Source: Rhizomys pruinosus (lineage: Eukaryota; Chordata; Mammalia; Rodentia; Spalacidae). Taken from it: a stretch of 64,000 nt of DNA. The notes under the pieces were generated by a model, which saw only the letters and a program-made list of their open reading frames with translations, was not told the DNA's origin and ran no database searches. Positions 55,380 through 64,000 of this stretch are shown in pieces. The translations under genes and the position numbers were made by a program. The DNA is taken from NCBI GenBank assembly GCA_009823505.1, contig VZQC01000263.1, forward strand, positions 110,663 to 174,662, given 5' to 3'. How positions within the stretch are numbered: the first letter of the stretch is position 1; each line of letters opens with the position of its first letter.

Positions 55380-57874
55380 GGCCACCACACAATTTCCTGC
55401 CTCCAAGGAGTCTCATTCTGTAGGTTGGGCTAAGAATCTTCACTCTTACCTGATTCTGGTTGATGAGAGTACTACACTTTGACCTGTCTAGATCTGGATA
55501 TCCAGAGTATTATAAAAAGCTCAATATAATATTATGCTAAGAAGATAAGTTTAGATACTCATAGTGGCTTCTAGACTTAACTTTCTGATACTAATAGGGT
55601 CACCTCCTAAAAGATAGTGAAAATTTGAATGTTAAAATAGTATATAAGTTGTTAATTAATGATTTTAACATTCATATAGAAAATTTAGGAATTTATTTTC
55701 TATTTTTATTGGAAATATTACTAAGCAAATGTTAATGATTCAGAGAATTGGGTCTTTGACAAAGCAAAACTACATTTTTTTAATTTTTAAAGTCTGAATG
55801 GTAAGGCATCTGTGTTCAGTCATAGCCAATTATGCAGAGGGGTATTACATCTTGAAAGGACCAAAAACTTAGCCTTTGCCAATGGATTGTGAACAGAAAT
55901 ATCAGATGTCACTTCCAAACCAAAATACTTAATAGCCAGTATGTTACCTTCAAGTGCTCTCTTCACTGTAATCTTAGAGGAATTCTCATGTTGAGTTGAT
56001 GGAGATGGACAATCACAATCTGAATCAGGGTTTTCAGACACTCAGCAGAATTTGTCAGTGGAACATAAATTTTATACTAAGTCACTGGAATTTACACTTG
56101 TTTATTTTTGTCATTGTCACATAAGCCTATCCTACCCCAATGCATTGCCTGGTAATAAATCTGAAGATAACTCTAAAAGTGTACATTTAAAAGGCATTTG
56201 ATTGTTGTAAGTTTATAACTGATTTTTAGATTCTGCAATAAATGTTTAAATCTCCTGAAAAGGAATATTAACCATTGTTAAATACATTTCAGCTATTATT
56301 TGATTGTTCCACATCAATGTATCAAAAGAATCATAAAAGCAAAAAAAATGGGGCCACTTCTTGAAATAGCTGCTGTATGCAATGAATACTGTCATCTGCA
56401 GTTCCTAAAATGTTCTATTAGCCATCTTCTGCAAATGAGCTGAAAATCTAGTTTTATAGGCACTCTAATTTTATTTGATTATCTTAAGAAGGAAAAGCAT
56501 GAGTTAATGATCTGTTACTATTCCCTGTACTAGAAAGATGTGTTAATGAAATATAATTGCCAAGTATTCTATACATTAATATGAACTATATGTGAGAATT
56601 TAATGTGCTTGTATGCTCTACAAAACATCTTTAAGAAGGTTTTATGAGTGAGTGTTTTACAGCTAATTCAGATATATCAATCACAGCCAACTATAGATAA
56701 TTTGATTTTGCATCCCTATCTACCTTTCTGAAGAACGACCATCTTTGCAGTTTGAGAACAGAGAGTGAATTTTTTCTAAATCTAGCTCTGCAGAACATTA
56801 GCATGATTTGAGCTAGTAATAAAGCCACAAGGCCCTGTGAGGCAAAATTTTGGAATGTTAATTAAAACAAATGTAAAGAAACAATGTCTTTCCATGACTT
56901 CCAAAACTATCACACGTGATGAACAAGAAAGACATCCTCTAGTGATGACAGGCACAGTACCTATATCTGCCCCAAGATAATTCAGAGAATCCTCAAAATG
57001 TTCTGTTTTAAATAATAATAATCAATATATAATAGTGAATATATCCTGGATTGTATTAGTCTTTATAGCAATGAAGTCATGAGGTATAATTTTTACTGCT
57101 TTTTTGTCCACAAATGCAATAGTGTCTGGATCATATGAATATTATGTAACCTCATAATTCCCTAGAAAGTCCAATGTGAGGCATGCAAGGATTTCTGACA
57201 TTTACTAGATATCTTTTTGTAGAACCTTTCTAAGAGTAGGAGGGTTGAGGATGTGTGGACATATCTGTGTTGTGAAATGTATATTATAACAGTGTATGTA
57301 GAAAATTTGCATTTTATTGATCTCTACTATTAGCTAACAATGGTTTTTTTCAATTAACCATGCACCTTTCTGGCTTCTAAATTGTTAAGAAATAAAATGA
57401 AAGCATGTAACTAGCTATCGCCTATGCCTTCTGACTTAGAGGTGGCATGATCTCAGATTTTGAATATTCTCATTTGGCATGACTATTTTGTTTTCAGGTC
57501 TATACCTGCATATAGACTATAACATAAATTCCAATAGAAAAAAAAACTACTCTCTGGAAAGATGGAAAATAAAATTTTCAATCTTACTTTCTATCGTTGC
57601 TGGTACTGTTAGTAAACCTAGGGCTTTGTGAATAGAAAGCACAAGAGCTTTCTTGTTTTGCCCAGTTGCTATGACATACCATGGGATTCTCAGCCTCCAT
57701 AATCACGCGTGCCAATTCCTACAATAAATCTCTTCTAAATAAAAAAAGTGCACACTATACGGTTGAGGTATTATTCACAGCCCCAAGCTAACATTTCAGT
57801 TTGAGTAACTTTGATGAAATAAAAAACCTACCAACAGTTTCAATCTCAAACAATAAAAGTAATAATCAATTATA
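55380..57874. other. 2.5-kb repeat-poor block
   Basis: The longest stretch without any recognised transposon. AT-rich, with TAATTA, AATTAG and CAATTA words around 56280-56720. It is a candidate for conserved noncoding DNA or an intron, which I cannot confirm from sequence alone. Confidence 0.4.
55948..56040 (-). other. exon-like open frame (hypothetical)
   Basis: Read on minus, 93 bases without a stop lie between 'gctgag' (AG at 56042-56041, possible branch point ctgac about 20 bases upstream) and 'GAAG/gtaaca' (donor at 55947-55946). Both ends are in the same phase, so the exon could be skipped without a frameshift. The encoded peptide is polar and Ser/Asp/Pro-rich near its start (SENPDSDCDC). 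The polypyrimidine tract is weak and I recognise no homologue. It may be chance. Confidence 0.2.
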
Positions 57875-57884
57875 AATATTCCAG

Positions 57885-58131
57885 TTTTTTTTAATTAATT
57901 TTATTTATTTTTGTATGTGTATGAATGTATTGTCTGCATGTAGGTTTGTGCACCCGTGTCGTGCAATGCCGTGGAGGTCAGAAGAGGGTCTCGGATTCCC
58001 CTGGAACTGGAGTTCTCCTGGAATTGGAGTTACAGATGGTTCTCAGCCGCCATATGGGTGTTGGGGATCGAACCCGGGTCCTCTGCAAGAGCAGTCGGCG
58101 CTCTTAACCACTAGGCTATCTCTCTAGCCCC
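57885..58131 (-). mobile_element. B2 SINE with 17-bp duplication, antisense
   Basis: 'gcacccgtgtcgtgcaatgc', duplicated ggaattggagtt unit, head complement 'ggctatctctctagcccc'. 'aatattccag' at 57875-57884 and 58132-58141. Confidence 0.96.
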
Positions 58132-58254
58132 AATATTCCAGGTTTTAATGTAGTCCCTACTCAGGTAGATGACCTCTTAATTTAGAGTCTTCTTTCTAAA
58201 TAACAGCAGTATGGGCTGTAGTGGGATGTTGACCAAGAGAGAAAACCCAAGTTT

Positions 58255-58487
58255 TGGGTAACTCTGGCTGGTCATGATATTATATATCCCAGGTGGGTCT
58301 TGAACTCAACCAAGGAAGTAGCCATAAATGACCTTGGACTTCTGATCCTCCTGCCCTTTCCTCCTAATAGTACTGGGATTTTAGACATCTATCACTACAA
58401 CCTGTTTATATAGTATCAGTGATGAACCTAGTTCATTGTAGATGCTAAATAAGCACTCTACCAACTGAGCTATATCCCTAGCTTCAA
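58255..58487 (-). mobile_element. B4 SINE, antisense
   Basis: The B1-like part ('gatcctcctgccctttcctc', 'tactgggattttagacatct') is followed by the ID-like part ('aagcactctaccaactgagc', 'tatatccctagc'). Confidence 0.75.
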
Positions 58488-58497
58488 CCATGTTTTT

Positions 58498-58651
58498 TTT
58501 GTTGTTGTTGTTGTGAGACAGGGTCTCCCTTTAGTCCCAGCTGGCCTGGAGCTTGCTCTGTAGACCAGGCTGGCATTGAACTCACAGAGATCCGCTTGCC
58601 TCTGCCTCCCGAGTGCTGGGACTGAAGGCGTGCACTACTACGCCCAGCTCA
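58498..58651 (-). mobile_element. B1 SINE, antisense, TSD
   Basis: (GTT)n tail, 'gagacagggtctccctttag', 'cactactacgcccagctc'. 'aaccatgttttt' near 58486-58497 and 58652-58663; it inserted at the edge of the B4. Confidence 0.96.
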
Positions 58652-58663
58652 AACCATGTTTTT

Positions 58664-58890
58664 AATAGACTGAGTTGTTGATTATTTGTAAGAAAACAGA
58701 AAAGTAGTATACTTTATACTACTTTTTTCATGTATACTTTATACTACTTTATTCATGCATCTAAAATTCAGAGAATCCAGAACTCATATTTTTTAAGTGT
58801 TTCACCATAATGGAGAAAGCTGAAACTATGAAAGCAGAAAAAAATTAGGGAACAATATAGTGAAAGAGTCAGTGAGACAATAATATAAAT
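58664..58890. other. unique DNA with short tandem repeat
   Basis: 'tactttatactacttt' occurs twice (about 58708 and 58735). Confidence 0.5.
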
Positions 58891-58908
58891 ATGGGAAATA
58901 ACAATTTT

Positions 58909-59140
58909 TTTTTAATTTTTTAAAATTTATTTTTGTATGTGTATGAATGTAGGTTTGTGCACCTGTGTCATGCAATGCCGCGGAGGTCAGAAGAGGGTGT
59001 CGGATTCCCCTGGAACTGGAGTTCTCCTGGAATTGGAGTTACAAACGGTTCTCAGCCGCCATGTGGGTGCTGGGGATCGAACCCGGGTCCTCTGCAAGAG
59101 CGGTCGGCGCTCCTAACAGGTAGGGTATCTTTCCAGCCCC
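58909..59140 (-). mobile_element. young B2 SINE with 17-bp duplication, 18-bp perfect TSD
   Basis: 'atgggaaataacaatttt' at 58891-58908 and 59141-59158. Intact CpGs (ccgcggagg, gcggtcggcgc). Among the youngest insertions here. Confidence 0.98.
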
Positions 59141-59158
59141 ATGGGAAATAACAATTTT

Positions 59159-59799
59159 AACAGGTTGGTAATAGCATAAACTACAGAAAGAGGCAAGTGT
59201 GTACAAAGAAATGCAGTCAGAGAGGAACAAGAGAACTAAAAGAGGACATTGTTGTGGAAAAAGATTAGATGCCATTATTATGTAAATAGAATAAAAAGTT
59301 TTAAGGCAAAAATGAAAAGCAGGCCTTCTTTGTCATTGTAAATTAGTTTGTGAATCATCATACCTTTCCGCCAGGTACTTCAGGACTGTATGACAACAAC
59401 TAAAGATGATTTACTTCTTTGGGCCAAAAATTCTCTTGCAATAATAATTTCTAAAAAAAAATCCCAATTGTCAAAGATTTACGTACAAGGATGTATATAG
59501 CACTTTTATCTATAATAGAGAAGACAAAATGTGCTAAATGTCCCATAGTACAGAAATTGCTAAATTAATCGCAACTCATCCAGCTATTTATCATGCAGCA
59601 ACTTTAAGCACCTTCAAATGAATATTTATAGATGTGAGAACATATTCAATATTCCAAAACAGGAAAAGTTAGTGTACGGAATTTGGGGCTTGCATAAATA
59701 TGTCTCTATATCTCTATGTACTGAGATACACAGGCATGTATTATAAAATGTTATTAATGTTTATTACCAACAAGTAGTTGATAAAAAAAAATCCATTTT
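59159..59799. other. unique AT-rich DNA
   Basis: Nothing recognised. Confidence 0.4.
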
Positions 59800-60030
59800 C
59801 TGGGCTAGAGCAATGGCTCAGTGGGTAAGAGCACTGACTGGTCTTGTAGAAGACCCAGGTTTGATTCCTAGCAACCAAATAGTGACTAACAACCATCTGA
59901 AATCCAGTTCCAGGGGATCCAATGCCCTCTTCTGACCTTCATGGACATTGTACAACACAGGTGCACTTACACGCATGAATGTAATACATTCATACACATA
60001 AAATAAAAATAATAAATAAAATATTTTTAA
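59800..60030 (+). mobile_element. B2 SINE, older
   Basis: 'gggctagagcaatggctcag' head, 'caggtttgattcctagcaac' B-box. Confidence 0.9.
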
Positions 60031-60059
60031 ATTAGATTTCTTTTAAAAATTAATTAATT

Positions 60060-60236
60060 GTGCACTGTGTGCTTGCAGAAGGGGAGGGGTATCTGTAGAC
60101 CACTGAACCACTTATATGAAAATCAGAGGACCACTTGAGGGACTTGGTTCTGTCCTTCCAGAGTTGCTGGGATTGAACACAGGTTGTCAGACTTGATGAC
60201 AAGCACCTTTACCTGTTGAGGTATCTTTCTGGCCCC
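60060..60236 (-). mobile_element. B3 SINE, antisense
   Basis: 'gggattgaacacaggttgtc', 'agacttgatgacaagcacct' and 'ttacctgttgaggtatcttt' are the complement of the B3 head. B3 differs from B2 by this 'aagcacctttacctg' block. Confidence 0.82.
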
Positions 60237-60309
60237 TTGATTTTCTTCTTTATATATATTTTTTAATTTTGCAAATATTCTATAATAAACATGTAGTGAT
60301 TATTATGTT

Positions 60310-60452
60310 TTCAGTTTGTTTCTAGACAGGATCTCATATAGCTCAGGATAGCTTCTAATTGATTACATATCTGAGGATGTCCTTGAACTGTTGATGTTCC
60401 TATTTCTTCCTCGCAAGGGCTGGAATTACAGATGTGTGCCACCATGTTCAGC
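60310..60452 (-). mobile_element. old B1-like SINE, antisense
   Basis: 'tagacaggatctcatatagc', 'ggctggaattacagatgtgt', 'gccaccatgttcagc'. Confidence 0.7.
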
Positions 60453-61419
60453 ATAAAAAATAAGTATTTCTTTCATAATTATAAAAATATAATATACTTT
60501 CCATGATGAAAACAGCAGTTGTCAAAAAGAAGCATACATACTTGAAATGTGTTTTAAATTCGCCACTTACATTATGATATATCTTGGGCAAAGTAAATTC
60601 TGGAGAGGAATAAGAATAGCAGATTTCAGAACTCAAAGAGTAAAATTAAAATTAAATGCTCTAGAAAACCAGTTTTGCTATGTTTTCAAAAGATCTGAAA
60701 TGAGACAGAGAAAATGGACGACAATAGAATGGAATGCAAATCTAAGGGATTTTTGAAATGGAAACATCTTTGAGTTTATGGTTTGACAGGGGAATCCAAT
60801 AAAGAGGTGAAAGAACAAACCAATTAAAAACAGTGCAAATACAGAGGAAGATAGAGTTGGGTGAGATTTGTGAGTTGACTTTGATCTAGAAAGGGATATT
60901 GGGGACTTAATGTAAGAAGGAGTAAGAACCAATGGATATAGAATGGTTACAGAGAAAATGAGCTAGACTTCCCTGATGATCTCAATTTTTCCACGGATAC
61001 AGCAGAAGGTCATCTGCTGATAATGAAATTGGCACTTGCTTTGAAAAGGAGGGACTTGAAGTAAGCTTTGAAGTTTAGTGATAGTAATTGAAGAGAGTAG
61101 ATAGAGATCTAATGCCAAATAAAAGACTAGACTGGTGTAATGAATACAAAATTTAGAGACTACATAAAAGTAGACATAAGAGGCATAAAGGATAAGGCGG
61201 CAAATTCCATAGCATAAGAGGATGCATTTGATGGTCTATATGTACAGAGCCAAAGAATTGGAAGAAGATTAAACTAGAAAGCATTAAAAACGACAATTCA
61301 CACCTTGGAGGAATCCTGGGAACCTTGACTAAAACTAACCAAAACAAAAATTGGAGGCTAAAAGAGAGGCTAATTGTAGTTAAGAAGAGTAAAAAAGTTT
61401 TCTTTAAAAAAAAAAAAAA
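60453..61419. other. unassigned DNA, ~1 kb
   Basis: No family recognised. Lys-rich plus-strand frames reflect A-rich composition. Confidence 0.4.
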
Positions 61420-62185
61420 AGAAGCTTTCTTTTTGCAACAGATGGAGCCTACTGCAGAATCCCAAAACTTATCAGACACAGAGAATATACATCTGAGAGA
61501 TGGCCACTCCTAGGTGACACATCTACAGTTGAACCTGTATACCTAAGGATCATGGAACATAGCAGATCCAGGGGTAGAGAGAAAACTAATGCATCCCTCA
61601 ACTCTCAGCAGTGAACCTTCCTAATACAACAGTGTGATGCAAATAGGACAGAACTGGCCAAGTTTTAAAGAATAAGAGACTGCAGAGTCTGTGTCCCTTG
61701 ATAGAACTTTTATATTAAACCTTGCCCACCCATGACTCAGAGACCATTGCGGAAGAAGAGGCAGAAAGATTGTAGAAGCCAGGGCTGGTTCATGAACTTA
61801 GAGGAAGCAGAGGCTTTCAGATCGTGGGAAGCTTGCACATGTGAACTTGTGGCCATGTTGGCATTAAGCACAGGACCCATGTCAATTCAATTAGACAAGG
61901 GTCCATAGCAGAGCAAGAGAAATGGGTGGCCAGGCTGCCCTAGTCTGGAACCTACTGGAGACTGATTGTTACTGAGTGAGAGAGAATAGGCCTTACTATC
62001 TCTAGATAGGCAGAGAAGACTCCAGTGGATAAATTTGTACCGCTTTACTAAGACAGTATGGAAGGCAAAATATGTGAGGTTTGGTGGGGGGATAGGAGGC
62101 ATGGATGGGAGAAAAGAATCTAAATTTGATGAACTGTTGTATGAAATGTACAGAGTTTCGATAAGAAATTAAAGCTGTTATAGAA
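61420..62185 (+). mobile_element. Lx-type L1 3' UTR and terminus
   Basis: 'gcaacagatggagcctactg', 'gagaccattgcggaagaaga' and 'ggcagaaagattgtagaagc' parallel 24780-25150. Ends in 'cagagtttcgataagaaatt'. Confidence 0.72.
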
Positions 62186-62759
62186 GTATTCTCTTGTAAA
62201 ATTTGTAAAACTGCCTTCTTTAATTGACTAATGGACATAGAAACTGTGAAAAGGATTATTCTCTATTCAGAACCAAATATAATGCTAAAGTCTCCTTAAG
62301 CTATGCACTTAAGCAAAATATATTAATACAGGAACTCTGACATCAACAATGGATTATTCTACCAAGGAGATGTTGGCCAGGGGATCCAAGCCCCCACAAA
62401 AGGTAAAGGCTCCTTGCCTCCAAACTGGGATATCTGCAGGAAGAGAGGCGATAAGGCCCTGCTGTTGAAGACCTGATGTAAACATGGGAAAGATGTATGG
62501 AGACCGCACTTGCAAGTATACAGATGGTCTCTGGAATGCCAGAGAGTGTTACCAAAGGCCACTAAACCAATAAAGCAAATGTAGGGTGAATGGTGAAACT
62601 ACAGCAATGTAGTCTGGACACTCATTTGATCAACCTGACTGAACATACAACCCCTCACCCCCCGCTGGATGGTGGGGCTGTGGGGGTTTAGACACAACAG
62701 CCTGCAAATTGGTTTCATATGAAGGATGCTTGTACTCATTGATTATCACTTATAGCTAA
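62186..62759. other. probable older L1 3' UTR, not assignable
   Basis: 'gagatgttggccaggggatc' and the block before the following L1 ends suggest L1 3' UTR. Low confidence. Confidence 0.3.
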
Positions 62760-62910
62760 AAAATGAAAAAAACTGAGAGAAAGATGCAGGACAGTTATGG
62801 CAGAATGCATGATCTGGGATGGGGTGGGGGTGGGGAGGAAGGGAAAGGGAAATATGCCTGAACTGAATTGGAAAATGATGTATGAAATGCACAAAGCATC
62901 AATAAAAAAT
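62760..62910 (+). mobile_element. L1 3'-end module, tandem copy 1
   Basis: 'atggcagaatgcatgatctg' and terminus 'gcacaaagcatcaataaaaa'. Confidence 0.62.
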
Positions 62911-62919
62911 GTTAAAAAA

Positions 62920-63062
62920 TTACAAAAGACTGAGAAAAAGATGCAAGTCATATAAGGCAAAATGCATGAAGTCTGGCAGGGAGGGGGACAAGGAAAGGGT
63001 AGAAACTTGATTAAGAGATTGTATGAAAAGCACAAAACTTCAATAAAAAGGAATTTGATTTT
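62920..63062 (+). mobile_element. L1 3'-end module, tandem copy 2
   Basis: 'aggcaaaatgcatgaagtct' and terminus 'gcacaaaacttcaataaaaa'. Same orientation and order as copy 1, about 10 bases downstream of it. Confidence 0.6.
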
Positions 63063-63291
63063 CAAAAAAAAATCTTATGGAGTCTAATCCATGTTTCCAA
63101 TCTACTCTTGGGTGTGAATCTATCCCTTTGAGTCTGATCCCATGAACCCTCAAACAACACGTTTACATGTGGTTACCCACTAGAACTTGACAGTAAGACC
63201 CTAAAGTTGAAAACACTACACACATGATTTGTAGAACAGACAAGGAGAAATCAAGTTGAATCTGGCCTCGAAGCTTCATTTCTACTAGCTA
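63063..63291. other. unique DNA
   Basis: Nothing recognised. Confidence 0.4.
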
Positions 63292-63341
63292 ACTTTTTTT
63301 TTGTCTTTTTGAGACAGGGTCTCCCTTTAGTCCCAGTTGAC
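63292..63341 (-). mobile_element. B1 tail fragment, antisense
   Basis: 'gagacagggtctccctttag' after a T run. Everything 5' of the 'cccagttga' point is missing. Confidence 0.75.
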
Positions 63342-63393
63342 TTTTATAGTACTGAAAGGTGCTATGTATATGACTGGTAAAGAAAGATAATCA

Positions 63394-63545
63394 AGGCTGG
63401 GTTTGGTGGTGCATGCCTTTAGTTCCCACACTTTGGAGGCAGAGGCAGATAGATCTCTGTGATCTCAAAATCAACCTGGTCTACATAGTGAGTTCCAGGT
63501 CACCCGGGCCTTCAGGAAGAACCTGTCCCAAAAAGACAAAGGAAA
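63394..63545 (+). mobile_element. B1 SINE
   Basis: 'ggctgggtttggtggtgcat' head, 'ggaggcagaggcagatagat', tail feeding into the microsatellite. Confidence 0.9.
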
Positions 63546-63552
63546 GAAATGA

Positions 63553-63647
<95 letters not shown>
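63546..63647. repeat. (GAAA)n-(GA)n microsatellite
   Basis: (GAAA)n at 63551-63603 and (GA)n to 63646, grown from the B1 tail. The frames across it are repeat translations. Confidence 0.95.
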
Positions 63648-63648
<1 letters not shown>

Positions 63649-63689
63649 CATCAACTGTGGGTGGTCCACTGAGGTTTGTGGCAGGGCCC

Positions 63690-64000
63690 ATTTAATCCCA
63701 GGACAATCCATGTAGGAAACACACACAGGAAAGCACACCACATGGACACATGTTGAGGTCCAAATGCAGAGAGAAATTTTATTGCAAAATGTCTGGTTAT
63801 ATAGTGAGCATGACACAAATCTCAAAGCCAAATCCTAAACCTTTTTGTCACTATATCCCACCCCATGGGTGTGGCCAGGGAGGTCCCATTGGTTTAGAAT
63901 GCTGTCCATCTTAACTAAATTTTCCCACAATCAACCTTACCCAGCTTTGAACTCTGAGAGCTACAATAACAATTGGCGTGGCAAAATTTGCCCACTGGTG
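63690..64000 (-). mobile_element. possible LTR (endogenous retrovirus), cut by the window end
   Basis: On minus, an 'aaaccaatggga' CCAAT-like box, the TATA-like 'ctatataa' and then 'gcaataaaatttc' (poly-A signal) lie in the order expected of an LTR promoter and R region. I cannot name the family, and the left edge is not certain. No viral coding sequence is present. Confidence 0.35.

Noticed and set aside
63481..63831. 116-codon minus frame with a Ser/Leu/Phe tract
   Set aside because: Translation of the GAAA/GA microsatellite.

Overview
This is nuclear DNA of a muroid rodent. The evidence is the dense set of 7SL-derived B1, tRNA-derived B2, B3, B4 and ID-like SINEs and Lx-type L1 3' ends, with older mammalian L2, MIR and hAT fossils beneath them. 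The B1 and B2 copies differ from the house mouse forms as I remember them (for example the B1 tail 'cagctggggctacaggga'), so a non-Mus muroid is likely, but I cannot name the species. I found no protein-coding gene, rRNA or functional tRNA gene that I can support. The window looks like intergenic or intronic sequence.

Layout. 1-2.0 kb: unique DNA with a few SINEs. 2.0-7.7 kb: a tandem array (minisatellite) with a 40-bp unit, in which clean blocks alternate with blocks full of small indels. 7.9-13.76 kb: CpG-rich sequence that mostly matches nothing recognisable, holding a degenerate CA tract, broken SINEs and a 32-G run; it looks like unpolished assembly. 13.7-22.4 kb: ordinary SINE/L1 DNA, including a ~0.95-kb near-repeat (20.0/21.0 kb) next to an 'n'. 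22.4-27.7 kb: nested retroelements, with an L1 inside a B1 remnant inside an Lx 3' UTR. 27.7-40 kb: older, more unique DNA with L2 and MIR fossils. 40-54.6 kb: dense SINE and L1 insertions, two L1 copies with inverted 5' parts, an L2 split by two B1s, and a pair of oppositely oriented hAT elements. 54.6-57.9 kb: the largest repeat-poor block, with one weak exon-like reading frame. 57.9-64 kb: SINEs, L1 3' ends, a GAAA/GA microsatellite, and what may be the start of a minus-strand LTR.

No gene system operates here. What can be read is the order of insertions: L2, MIR and hAT first, then L1/Lx 3' ends, then B4/B3, then B1 and B2, the youngest of which still have intact target-site duplications. 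The items most worth checking are the 40-bp array and its higher-order structure, the tandem near-repeat, a B2 subtype with an internal 17-bp duplication, and the exon-like frame at 55948-56040. Family names were assigned by recognition and not by a database search.
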